A DNA stretch of 64,000 nucleotides from Fidelibacterota bacterium. GTDB lineage: Bacteria; Fidelibacterota; SORT01. The stretch lies in assembly GCA_022571215.1 (NCBI GenBank), contig JACZYG010000006.1, positions 1 to 64,000 of the forward strand. The letters are read 5' to 3'. Position 1 is the stretch's first letter, and the number at the start of each line of letters is the position of its first letter. The position numbers were made by a program, and so were the translations under genes. Below the pieces are notes generated by a model, which was not told the DNA's origin, searched no databases, and saw only the letters and a list, made by a program, of their open reading frames with translations. Below, one piece after another: positions 8,337 to 16,957 of the stretch.

Positions 8337-8885
8337 ATGCCAGATATAGAATTAGCGGGTTCATTTATTATCGGAGGTATGATTCTGCTTTCTATATTTA
8401 GCTTGAACGCAGATATAATGGAGACTGCAACAATGAATAACCTTGGCACCAACGCCCAAAAAAATGTCACAGCCATTGTGAGTATTTTAGATTATGATTT
8501 TAGAAAGATGGGGTATTTAGTCCCATCGGGAACCAATGCGGTCACAGCCTTGACGGATACTACTATTGCATTTTTGGGAGATATGGACAATAACGGCAGC
8601 GTAGACAGCGTAAGTTATTATCTCGGACCCAAATCCGAACCGAGTGGAACTGAAAATCCCAACGATAGATACTTATACAGAAAGGTCAACGGTACAGCAA
8701 ATGACGTCGCACTCGGAATAACAAGTTGGACTTTAACATATTACGACATTTCCGGGAGTGTGACTACAGCGCCGGCAAATGTACGCTCCATAAGGATCAG
8801 TTTCACCGTTGAGACTACAATACCTTTCGACACCACTTACGGTTCAGCTCGATGGGAAGGAAGATTTACACCAAAAAACTTGTAG
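8337..8885 (+). CDS. PilW/GspJ-like minor pseudopilin
   Basis: 182 residues. It starts M-P-D-I-E-L-A-G-S-F-I-I-G-G, with a hydrophobic helix at about 7-25 and Glu5, but again no classical prepilin leader. After the helix comes a D-Y-D-F-R-K-M-G-Y motif and later R-S-I-R-I-S-F-T-V, typical of PilW/GspJ-type minor pilins. A D-x-D-x-N-G-x-V segment near residues 83-89 could bind calcium. It is the third gene of the pilB operon, 3 bases after the previous stop. Role as a tip or initiation subunit is inferred from family behaviour. Confidence 0.65.
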   Translation: MPDIELAGSFIIGGMILLSIFSLNADIMETATMNNLGTNAQKNVTAIVSILDYDFRKMGYLVPSGTNAVTALTDTTIAFLGDMDNNGSVDSVSYYLGPKSEPSGTENPNDRYLYRKVNGTANDVALGITSWTLTYYDISGSVTTAPANVRSIRISFTVETTIPFDTTYGSARWEGRFTPKNL

Positions 8886-8895
8886 GGGAAATATA

Positions 8896-9438
8896 TTGTC
8901 AGACAACAACTCAGGAAACGGAAGAGCAAATTCAGAATCGGGTAATAAGGGTGACCAATCTATAAGCGTCTGGTCACAGCACACCGGTTCATTAATATAC
9001 TTTCAAAAACCACCGCTGCTATTAGCGCATTTTCCGCATGATTTAGCGGAAAAATTTTTGGCGATGGGATTCGACGAATACTATGATTTTCATGAGGATA
9101 TAATGAAAGAGGGACAGCTCGGGAAGGATATGTTTCTTCTTTGTGAAGGGGAGGTTGCGATTTACAGTCAAGGGATAAAAATGGCCTCCCTTGAAAAGGG
9201 TGATGTATTCGGCGAACTGATTCTCTTCCGGCACCACTATAGGATTGCGTCTGTAAAGGTAGAGAAATCGGCTCGTTTGTTACGTTATTCGAGAGAGATA
9301 CTGAAGGATTTTTTTGCAAGACATGGGCATAAAATCTTCGATTTTTATATAATGAATCTTATGGAGATATTAAGAAGAAAGCTGATTGCAACAAATAAAA
9401 GGGTGGTGGAGTTAGAACGTCAGCTGATTAAAAATTAA
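8896..9438 (+). CDS. Cyclic-nucleotide-binding domain protein in the pilus cluster
   Basis: 180 residues from a TTG at 8896, chosen because AGGGGA lies just upstream and the previous gene ends at 8885; an in-frame ATG at 8809 would sit inside that gene. After a ~35-residue polar, Ser/Asn-rich N-terminus comes one cNMP-binding fold: M-F-L-L-C-E-G-E-V, then a phosphate-cassette-like G-D-V-F-G-E-L-I-L-F-x-x-x-x-R-I-A-S-V. The C-terminus is a basic helix with no DNA-binding helix-turn-helix, so it is not a CRP-type regulator. It sits at the end of the pilB operon, convergent with pilC (stops 9 bases apart). It may couple a nucleotide signal to pilus assembly; the ligand is unknown. Confidence 0.75.
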   Translation: MSDNNSGNGRANSESGNKGDQSISVWSQHTGSLIYFQKPPLLLAHFPHDLAEKFLAMGFDEYYDFHEDIMKEGQLGKDMFLLCEGEVAIYSQGIKMASLEKGDVFGELILFRHHYRIASVKVEKSARLLRYSREILKDFFARHGHKIFDFYIMNLMEILRRKLIATNKRVVELERQLIKN

Positions 9439-9447
9439 TGCGCTCTT

Positions 9448-10767
9448 TTACATTACAGAAGTTTCGGAAGAGACGATAGTCAATCCTACCATAACTATCA
9501 TAATAATCATGGTCACCATTAAATCAATAGTAGTTACAACCTTTTCCATTCTGTAACTGGTTTCAGTTTCGTAATAGTTAGCCAACTGCAAGGCATTGGA
9601 TCTCAAGGCGCCCGATTCTGCTCCTGAACGAAATCGTGATAATGCTGTTTTCGTAAATACGCCGGTTTCTTCCATAGCCTCAACTATGCCCTTGCCTTCA
9701 CCGAGCATAAGCGGAATACCGACTTCTTTCATTTGTTTTTCCATATATTTGTTCCTGCATGCTTCGGATGCGACTCTAATGACCTCAATATTTTCACCGG
9801 AACCGCTGTACAATGAATAAAAGACTCTCGCAAATATTTCAATGCTCATCTTGTGGACGAGGTCGCCAATCACAGGTATTCTTATTATGTACTTATCTTT
9901 GAATAAAGCCCCATCAGGAGTTCGAATCCACAGCACAAATGAGATAACCGGTAGTAATATGCTTGCAAGAATAATTAACCAATTCGCCTGGAGAAAATTG
10001 CTGAATTCCAATGTGGTTGCCGTCATGGGAGGAAGCGTTTTTCCCATTTTAAGAAAGACTCCGGCTGTTTCGGGAAAGATTACCATCACGTAGTATGCTA
10101 CAACCAGTCCTATAACAAAAAGAGTAATGAAAGGAGTTACCAGGGCTTTCTTCAAAGAACGTTTAAACTCTTCGTCCCTTTGCATAAATTTAGCGGTACT
10201 TTCGTAAACTTCTGCCATATTACCGCTTGTTGAAGCAACCCCCAACATAAAGGCGGGGAATTTTCCAAATACATCTTCGTGTTTTCCGAAGACCTCGGCC
10301 CCCTCCTTACCTTCCTTAAGGTCTTTACTTATCTGTTTAATGACTTCTCGTAATCTTTTATTGGTCGTATCTTCCGCTAAGAGGTCTAATATTTCGTCGT
10401 AAGCCAAATTCTCTTTAAGTAAATCAGCGCATAATCGGATCCAAGACGCTATTTCAGCGGTGGGAACTCCTCCTTTTAAAACAAAAAATTTCTTTTGGAC
10501 TTTTAGTACCTTAAAACCGAGTTTCTCAAGAGCAGCCTGAAGTTCCTCTTTACTGAAGGCTTTCTGTTCCCCGGTCTGAATTTCCTGAGTCCCCCGCCGA
10601 ACACGATATATAAAATTAACTTTTTTTTGTATATTTTGGACTCTCAACCGTCTTTTACGCGCCAGGCTGTCGATGGTCTTTTTAGCATCCTTTTTATTTT
10701 CCGCCTCGATAGTACCTTGGATGAGCTTGCCTTTGATATTTTTAGCTGTATATCGAAATAATTCCAT
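9448..10767 (-). CDS. pilC: Type IV pilus / T2SS inner-membrane platform protein (PilC/GspF family)
   Basis: 439 residues with two T2SSF domains (about 125-225 and 300-410) and three membrane segments (about 211-231, 266-284, 412-432), the standard GspF topology. The first domain shows F-G-K-F-P-A-F-M-L-G-V-A-S, the second A-L-S-R-F-R-S-G-A-E-S-G-A. The N-terminal ~115 residues are basic and cytoplasmic. It is the membrane partner of PilB and PilT. It is reversed relative to all other machine genes around it and has its own promoter (10881-10909), so its expression is separate from pilB and from the pilT-pilQ operon. Confidence 0.92.
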   Translation of the reverse strand: MELFRYTAKNIKGKLIQGTIEAENKKDAKKTIDSLARKRRLRVQNIQKKVNFIYRVRRGTQEIQTGEQKAFSKEELQAALEKLGFKVLKVQKKFFVLKGGVPTAEIASWIRLCADLLKENLAYDEILDLLAEDTTNKRLREVIKQISKDLKEGKEGAEVFGKHEDVFGKFPAFMLGVASTSGNMAEVYESTAKFMQRDEEFKRSLKKALVTPFITLFVIGLVVAYYVMVIFPETAGVFLKMGKTLPPMTATTLEFSNFLQANWLIILASILLPVISFVLWIRTPDGALFKDKYIIRIPVIGDLVHKMSIEIFARVFYSLYSGSGENIEVIRVASEACRNKYMEKQMKEVGIPLMLGEGKGIVEAMEETGVFTKTALSRFRSGAESGALRSNALQLANYYETETSYRMEKVVTTIDLMVTMIIMIVMVGLTIVSSETSVM

Positions 10768-11104
10768 GAATCAGCTGTTTATTCCTTCCGAATTAGGATT
10801 TATTATTTTATGATGTTCAATCGTTGCATAAGTCACTAAGTCTCTTAGGCATTTTGTCAATACTCTTAATTCCGATGAATATAATATAGCAGAAAAAAAT
10901 CTAAGTCAAGATTAAATCTTTCGGAATGTTATTGATTGTGTAAGCTGTTAAAAGCATATGATTTACATCAACATACCGTTTGTATTTTACAGAGAAATTC
11001 ATATATTATTCGGAAGTGTATGTAATACCCTGTGAGTTCATATTATTATATTGTTATGGAAGCAGATGATTCACTGACTTTAAATATCTATTTATAGGAG
11101 TAAT
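10768..11104. other. Divergent 337-bp region between pilC and the pilT-like gene
   Basis: It holds the pilC promoter on the minus strand (10881-10909). Toward the plus strand, TAGGAG lies 4-5 bases before the ATG at 11105, but I see no convincing -35/-10 pair for the pilT-like gene. It is A+T-rich with no ORF of note. Confidence 0.5.
10881..10909 (-). promoter_or_regulatory. Sigma-70-type promoter of pilC
   Basis: On the minus strand TTGACT (10904-10909), a 17-base spacer, TATTAT (10881-10886). It gives a ~105-base leader ahead of the pilC ATG at 10767. Confidence 0.7.
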
Positions 11105-12340
11105 ATGGATTTAGCTCAAGTAGAAGCGGCGAAGGAAATCTTAAGACCTCTAATTTCTCAAATTCCTAATACACTATTGGGTCTTGAAAGGCAGATGCAT
11201 ATAGGAAAAATTGTGTCAGAATTGGAAGTAGAGAAAAAAATGGCATTAAAAAATGTCATTGACGGCATCATTTTAAGAATGCCGGAAATTGATGCGTCTG
11301 ATGTTGATATGGGGTCCGGGGGGTGCAGAGGGAAGATTTGGTATAGAGTACAGGGAGCAAAAAATCCTGATCCTGAGGCTGGCGAATTTACTGAAGCGGA
11401 AACGGATTTTTTTCTTTTGAATATAATGATGGAGAAACAGCAGGAATATCTTTTCAAAAATAGAAATGTTGATTTTTCTTATGTTGTAGGCAACGGAGAA
11501 AATGAACATCGTTTAAGGGGCGATATGTATTTTGATCTTGGGCATATCGCTTTAAACATGAGATTGATTGGCTCCGAGATCCGTCCATTTGCGGAATTTA
11601 ATTTCCATCCTGAAATTGCCAAAGCTTTAAGCCTGAAATTTGTCAAACAAGGCTTAGTTCTCGTAACCGGTATAACGGGTTCCGGTAAGAGTTCCACTCT
11701 TGATTCAATCATTGATGCAAACAACCGTAGCGTTGACGCTCATATAGTGATACTCGGAAGCCCGATTGAACAGGTACATACGTCCGCACGGTGCATAGTA
11801 AGGCACAGAGAGATCGGGGCAGACGTAATGTCATTTAAAGAAGGAGCAATTCAGGCATTGAGGCAAGATCCCGATATAATCGTAATCGGTGAAATGAGAG
11901 ACCCTGAGACGATTATAACCGGTCTCGAGATCACTGACAGCGGTCATAAAGTGTTTTCTACTCTGCATACCAGTTCAGCTGTAGAAAGTATTGACAGGAT
12001 TATCGGGGAAGTGCCAAGTGAGGTGCAAGGAAGAATTAGAGAGCGTTTAGCAGAAGTTCTGACAGTAGTCATCTCACAAAAACTTGTAAGAACTTTGGAT
12101 GGGAAAAGAGCTTTAGCAAAAGAAGTTCTAATGGTGACTCCCTCAATAAGGGCTGCAATAAAAAATAATAATCTTGATGAAATATATCAGATGCTCCAGC
12201 AGGGTCAGAAATTAGGAATGATAACTATGGAGCAGGATCTGAAACGTTTACTTGAGGAAAAGAAAATATCTTACGAAGAAGCGCTGAACAATGCGAATCT
12301 TAAAAAACGATTTAAGGAAATAGTGCAGTACTCTGCCTGA
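11105..12340 (+). CDS. pilT: PilT/PilU-like pilus ATPase
   Basis: 411 residues. Walker A G-I-T-G-S-G-K-S-S begins at 189; the Walker B region is R-Q-D-P-D-I-I-V-I-G-E-M-R-D; His box S-T-L-H-T-S-S-A. It lacks the N-terminal GspE domain and the C-x2-C zinc pair, as in retraction ATPases. The N-terminal ~110 residues differ from classical PilT, which usually totals about 350, so a PilT-related paralogue is possible. It opens the pilT-pilMN-pilOP-pilQ operon; the next gene begins 9 bases after its stop. If active, it argues for a dynamic (retractile) pilus and against a pure secretion system. Confidence 0.85.
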   Translation: MDLAQVEAAKEILRPLISQIPNTLLGLERQMHIGKIVSELEVEKKMALKNVIDGIILRMPEIDASDVDMGSGGCRGKIWYRVQGAKNPDPEAGEFTEAETDFFLLNIMMEKQQEYLFKNRNVDFSYVVGNGENEHRLRGDMYFDLGHIALNMRLIGSEIRPFAEFNFHPEIAKALSLKFVKQGLVLVTGITGSGKSSTLDSIIDANNRSVDAHIVILGSPIEQVHTSARCIVRHREIGADVMSFKEGAIQALRQDPDIIVIGEMRDPETIITGLEITDSGHKVFSTLHTSSAVESIDRIIGEVPSEVQGRIRERLAEVLTVVISQKLVRTLDGKRALAKEVLMVTPSIRAAIKNNNLDEIYQMLQQGQKLGMITMEQDLKRLLEEKKISYEEALNNANLKKRFKEIVQYSA

Positions 12341-12349
12341 TACTTTTTA

Positions 12350-14764
12350 ATGGCCGCTAAACAAATTTTCAGCATCTATCTTGATGTCAAACGGGAGCTA
12401 AAGACCGTCCTCGCCTCTGTTTCCGGCGGAGTTGTCAAAGTTGAAAGCTTCGACCATGCGATGATGGTTACCGCATTGAAACAACAGGTCAACGAATTTG
12501 AGGATTTACCCGAGGATGAACCGCAAATAGAAGATGCGGCTGATGTTTTCGGCGTAGCCGACGAAAACATCGAAGTTTCAGATGAATCACTTTTTGGTGA
12601 TACCGAAACTGATTCAGATGAAATTGAAACGATAGATGATGAAGATTCGGATGAAGGCGAACTGACAAATGAAGATATTCTTCTATCGCTCATACAACGT
12701 GTGGATGCCCAAAAGTTCAATTATGCGATAAACATTCCAGCTACACTACTATCGGTATTTCATCTAAGAGAAAATTATGAAGAGTTTAAACCTAAGGCAC
12801 GGGAAGCAGAAATTAGGGCGACAGTGAGAGAGAGGCTTGAGAAGGATATACCGAATGACCATATCGCCTATATATCCGCCGTTGGAGAAGGGGCTATATC
12901 ATTTTCTTACGATGGAAATATACCGTTACTATCCGCAATAGATGAAATTACGCCTCATCTTGAAGAAAGACCCAAGTTTAGCATCTCAGTTCCGGACGAA
13001 ATATCCATATTAAATCTTATCCGCTTGAACGAGCAACCGGGAGAAGATGATTACATCGTTGTTATAGATATGGAAGAGACTACGACAAGGCTGATTATCA
13101 CAAAGGGAGGAGAAATTGTTCATATTCCGCCTCCTATACAATCGGGTACAGAGACTCCTGAAGTGATGGCTACTATTTATAGTAAGATTCTCTATGAACA
13201 GGATATGGGAAATATGCCTGATTTTAGTAAAATAATCCTGACAGGTGAATCAAGAGATGTTAATGCGCAGGAATTTTTAAAGGAAAAGTTCGCTGATGTC
13301 AGTGTTGAATATCTTGCTATCCGCACAGATAAAATCGAGTTGCCCGATGAATTGGTAGAAGATCTGCCGGAATATGCAGTTCCACTTGGAATGGCGATCC
13401 AGGCTTTAATTCCGAAGAATGAGCATGTATTAAAATTGAATATGCTGCCGGATTACGTAACCAGCAGACAACGGACGTTGAAATTAAACTGGCATGGAAT
13501 GGTAGCATTGGCATTGATATTTTCCTTTCCCTTTATGTTCAATTGGCAGGATAAAAAACAGTCAGCTCTGAAAATAGAAAATTCACAACGCTTGGTTAAT
13601 TTAACAACATCTATTGCGGATCTCGAGTGGGCGGAACCATTATTGGACAGTATTGCCACCAACATGGGAATTGCTATGGATAATATGATCCTAATTGATT
13701 CTTTGGCAAAGGGAACGATGAGATTTTCGGTTACTCTTGATAAGATAAACAGGGCAATGAAAGACGTCAATAATATCTGGCTTACACAATTATCCTCGAG
13801 AAAGAATTCCATTGAAATTTCCGGGTACAGTCTTTTTAGAAACAGAATTCATAGGTTGGCTGCAGAATTCACAGGAGCGAATATTCAGAGCGTTACACCA
13901 GCTTTGATAAGGAATAAATCGGTATATCGCTTTGCAATGGTTCTGGATAAAGTTGTAGCTGACGATTCACTTTTCAATCCTGTTGTTATTATCCCTGAAC
14001 CTGAGCCTGAACCTGAAATTATCCCTGTAGTTGTTATTGAAGAGACGTTTGAGGAAGAAATAATTGCCGAAATACCCGTTGAAACCCTTCTGCTTGATAC
14101 AACGGTATTTGATACATTCTTTGCGGATACCATTGAGTATCCGCCATATGAAGTAATGGATATTCCTTATGGGATGATAATGGCGGACGCTTTTTACGGC
14201 GAATTGGTAACAGTGGAAATACCTCCTGACTTTGAAGAGGAATTGGTTTCAATGTTCACCGAGGAGGACCTATATGACACTGTGATAGTTGCGGATGAAC
14301 TATCGATGACCGAACCGGACACTGTGATTGCGAAAGTGTCTTCTTACTTTGATAATTCATCGTTGATTCAGGTTGATAAATCTAATTTACCTCTTCTGTA
14401 CAGTGAAGCTTACGGCCATTATATCAATTCTGATTACCAATCCGCTCTTGATATTTTTCTGGCGATAGCCGATGCAAGATTAGATGATTCACTGACCGAC
14501 AACGCTCAGTATTGGGTTGGGGAATGTCTTTTAGCGCTCGACATGCCTGAACAGGCAATAGCGGCGCTCGTAAATTTATTCGAATATTTCCCGGCATCGA
14601 ATAAAATTGAAGCGGCGCAGTTACTGATTGGAATGGCGTATGCGGAAGTAGGAAGGAAGGATGAGGCAGAAATGGTTATCAATTTACTTCTTAAATCAAA
14701 TCCCGACGGTGAATTTGCAGCCAAAGCAAAATTCTTATTAAAAACAATTCGTAATCAGGAATAA
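12350..14764 (+). CDS. PilM-PilN fusion with C-terminal TPR region
   Basis: 804 residues, far longer than PilM (~350) or PilN (~190). Residues 1-370 resemble the actin-like PilM fold (Y-I-V-V-I-D-M-E-E-T-T-T-R-L nucleotide-loop-like motif, ending N-M-L-P-D-Y, a PilN-type start). Within this domain lies a very acidic linker (about 52-108, mostly D/E/S/T). A membrane helix at about 381-399 is followed by a coiled, PilN-like periplasmic region with the 'W-L-T-Q-L-S ... I-S-G-Y-S' pattern. After a Pro/Glu-rich linker, residues ~681-804 form tetratricopeptide repeats like those of Tol-Pal/YbgF-type proteins. It links the cytoplasmic ring to the periplasmic alignment complex. Neighbours are pilT (9 bases) and pilOP (4 bases). 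Confidence 0.8.
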   Translation: MAAKQIFSIYLDVKRELKTVLASVSGGVVKVESFDHAMMVTALKQQVNEFEDLPEDEPQIEDAADVFGVADENIEVSDESLFGDTETDSDEIETIDDEDSDEGELTNEDILLSLIQRVDAQKFNYAINIPATLLSVFHLRENYEEFKPKAREAEIRATVRERLEKDIPNDHIAYISAVGEGAISFSYDGNIPLLSAIDEITPHLEERPKFSISVPDEISILNLIRLNEQPGEDDYIVVIDMEETTTRLIITKGGEIVHIPPPIQSGTETPEVMATIYSKILYEQDMGNMPDFSKIILTGESRDVNAQEFLKEKFADVSVEYLAIRTDKIELPDELVEDLPEYAVPLGMAIQALIPKNEHVLKLNMLPDYVTSRQRTLKLNWHGMVALALIFSFPFMFNWQDKKQSALKIENSQRLVNLTTSIADLEWAEPLLDSIATNMGIAMDNMILIDSLAKGTMRFSVTLDKINRAMKDVNNIWLTQLSSRKNSIEISGYSLFRNRIHRLAAEFTGANIQSVTPALIRNKSVYRFAMVLDKVVADDSLFNPVVIIPEPEPEPEIIPVVVIEETFEEEIIAEIPVETLLLDTTVFDTFFADTIEYPPYEVMDIPYGMIMADAFYGELVTVEIPPDFEEELVSMFTEEDLYDTVIVADELSMTEPDTVIAKVSSYFDNSSLIQVDKSNLPLLYSEAYGHYINSDYQSALDIFLAIADARLDDSLTDNAQYWVGECLLALDMPEQAIAALVNLFEYFPASNKIEAAQLLIGMAYAEVGRKDEAEMVINLLLKSNPDGEFAAKAKFLLKTIRNQE

Positions 14765-14768
14765 TTTG

Positions 14769-15638
14769 ATGTCTTATGCCATTCGAAATACATTGGTACT
14801 TATTATAGTTCTGCTGGTATTATTAGGATCCGGATGGGGTTGGTTAAAATTCCAATATGGAAATGCTCTATCACTCCTTGAAACCGAACTTAAAATAAAA
14901 GAGGCACGCCTTACTCAGCTAGAAACGGTTTTTGCCGACTATGATTATATGCAGGATATGTTAACTTCGACGCTACGGAGATGGGAATATTATCCGAAAA
15001 TCCTGCTCCGGGAAAGCTCCATACACGAAACATTCAGGTATCTGGAATCCATAGGGAGTCAAAAAGCAGCTTTTGAATATGAATTTAAACTTTCAAACAT
15101 AGATAATGAGGGTGATATTATTTACGCTGATTATCAATTAGACGGACAAGGTCGGTACAATAATGTCTTTAGATTTATACAATACATGGAAAAAAGTAGG
15201 CCAATGTATAAGATAGAATCGCTCGAACTCAGCCAAATAACGGGAAGTCGAACCTCACGCGGAGAAATCAATGTAATATTAAAATTTAAGGGTATATTCG
15301 CGTCAAAGGATAAAATTGGATTAACGAAAGAAGGAGACCAGTTCAAATTAGCGAACGTACGATATAGTTCCGGATATGACCCTTTTAAACCATTTATATT
15401 GAATATTCTTCCTCCAAATACCGGTAATTTGCTTGAAATCAATAGAGCAAAGGTGATAGCCATTATGAAAGGAGTAGTGTATATTCAAGGTAGATCAGGG
15501 GATATGAGAACATTGAGAGTTGGCGATAGGGTATATCTCGGAATCTTGGAAAAAATTGATTTGAGGAAGAGGGAAGTGGTATTCACTATGAATAGAGGAG
15601 GTATTTTCGATAAAGTAACTATGCGGCTCGAAAAATAA
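14769..15638 (+). CDS. PilO-PilP-type alignment protein
   Basis: 289 residues from ATG 14769, which has AGGA 8 bases upstream; a TTG three bases earlier is also in frame. A membrane helix (about 8-28) is followed by a coiled coil (K-I-K-E-A-R-L-T-Q-L-E-T) and a PilO-like ferredoxin fold (Y-N-N-V-F-R-F-I-Q-Y-M-E-K). From about residue 195 a D-P-F-x-P motif begins a PilP/GspC-like homology region ending with V-Y-I-Q-G-R ... V-G-D-R-V-Y-L, which in other bacteria contacts the secretin. It appears to join PilO and PilP in one chain. It is followed directly by the secretin gene (22-base gap). Confidence 0.75.
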   Translation: MSYAIRNTLVLIIVLLVLLGSGWGWLKFQYGNALSLLETELKIKEARLTQLETVFADYDYMQDMLTSTLRRWEYYPKILLRESSIHETFRYLESIGSQKAAFEYEFKLSNIDNEGDIIYADYQLDGQGRYNNVFRFIQYMEKSRPMYKIESLELSQITGSRTSRGEINVILKFKGIFASKDKIGLTKEGDQFKLANVRYSSGYDPFKPFILNILPPNTGNLLEINRAKVIAIMKGVVYIQGRSGDMRTLRVGDRVYLGILEKIDLRKREVVFTMNRGGIFDKVTMRLEK

Positions 15639-15660
15639 GACTAATTAAAGAGAGATCAAC

Positions 15661-16911
15661 ATGATATTGGCAAGAAAATATAAGAGGTTTTTAAAACGGT
15701 TAAAAATCCTAACAAGCTTTATCGTATCTGCCGAATTATGTCTCTTAATGACTGTGGGCGATATAAATGCTCAACGGGGGGGAGTGCCGTCCCAATTACG
15801 GGGTGGAGAAGGCGCTAATGTAGCCTTTCCTCCCACTACTACATTTTCTCAAGCGATACAAATATTAAGCCAAATATCGAGAGATGTAGAAGGTAAAGTA
15901 ATAATTGATCCCACCAATCAACAGGGGCCAATAAACGTTTCCGTTCCCTCACTTAATTGGAAAAGAGCTCTTGAGATGATTCTGAGGGCAAACGGATTGG
16001 AATTCGTCGAAAGAGCAACTTACTATGAGATACGCCCCTCCGGTTCTGGTGTTGCCCAGCCTTCGGGACCTGCGTTGCCACTCGAAAACGAACTGACGTT
16101 AAATTCTCGACAAGTAGAAATTTCCGCAATATTTTTTCAAGGTGACAGAGGAAGTATAGCAGAAGCGGGAATTGACTGGTCAATGTTTTCAAGGGGAAAC
16201 GTCAACTTTGATGTCAGCTCGATTGCGGCTACAAATGTAACTCAAAATTTTCTGAGAGCATCGGTTAATTATACAGCGGAAGCGGGCGCCGTAACCATAA
16301 CTACGCTCGGAATACTGAGAGCATTTGAAGCTCTCAATATCGGAACCATAATATCTAAACCTTCTATCATAGTCTTGGATGGCGCAGAAGGGATGATACA
16401 GGTTGGACAGAGCTTCTCAATAAAACAAAAAGATTTTGCCGGAAATACAACTGATGAATTTTTTGAAGTCGGAACAATATTGAAAGTAACGCCACAAATA
16501 ATTAGAGACAGGGATGTGACCTTTATTCATATTGATTTAGCTGTCGAAAAGAGTACTGCTTTTCCTGATGCCGTTAGCACGCGTATAGATAAACAGTTGG
16601 CAAAGACCCAAATTTTATTGCTTGACGGTGAACAAACTGTGATAGCGGGACTCTTTACAGATGAAAGTCAATCAGTTCGAAAAGGCATACCTATATTGAA
16701 AGACCTCCCGTGGTGGTTCTTTGGACTACGGTTTTTGACGGGATTTTCCTCGGTTGACAAGTCTGAAGGTGAATTGATCATTATTATCAGAGTAGATTTG
16801 GTACCATCCCTTACAGAGAGAATTGAGAGGAGAAGGGCGGAGCTTGATGAGATCATCGAAAAAGAACGCGTCAAATTCCAGGAAGACTTAAAGAAGCTTC
16901 CGTCAAATTAA
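15661..16911 (+). CDS. pilQ: Short type II/IV secretin (PilQ/GspD family)
   Basis: 416 residues, compared with 600-750 for most PilQ/GspD. A signal peptide occupies about 1-37. One N-domain (about 60-135; K-V-I-I-D-P-T ... V-S-V-P-S-L-N-W-K-R-A-L) precedes a complete secretin barrel domain (about 145-390) with S-K-P-S-I-I-V-L-D-G, the gate-region V-T-P-Q-I-I and the C-terminal T-V-I-A-G-L ... G-I-P-I-L-K-D-L-P. A charged C-terminal helix follows. It forms the outer-membrane channel. The reduced number of N-domains suggests the fused PilO-PilP protein spans more of the periplasm. GAGA-type Shine-Dalgarno precedes the ATG. Confidence 0.88.
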   Translation: MILARKYKRFLKRLKILTSFIVSAELCLLMTVGDINAQRGGVPSQLRGGEGANVAFPPTTTFSQAIQILSQISRDVEGKVIIDPTNQQGPINVSVPSLNWKRALEMILRANGLEFVERATYYEIRPSGSGVAQPSGPALPLENELTLNSRQVEISAIFFQGDRGSIAEAGIDWSMFSRGNVNFDVSSIAATNVTQNFLRASVNYTAEAGAVTITTLGILRAFEALNIGTIISKPSIIVLDGAEGMIQVGQSFSIKQKDFAGNTTDEFFEVGTILKVTPQIIRDRDVTFIHIDLAVEKSTAFPDAVSTRIDKQLAKTQILLLDGEQTVIAGLFTDESQSVRKGIPILKDLPWWFFGLRFLTGFSSVDKSEGELIIIIRVDLVPSLTERIERRRAELDEIIEKERVKFQEDLKKLPSN

Positions 16912-16957
16912 AAACTCAAACAACTTTACATTTCGACTCAGCTGATTGGACAATGTT

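Noticed and set aside
8809-8895. ATG at 8809 as start of the cNMP-binding protein
   Set aside because: It lies inside the preceding pseudopilin gene and lacks a ribosome-binding site, while TTG 8896 has AGGGGA just upstream.
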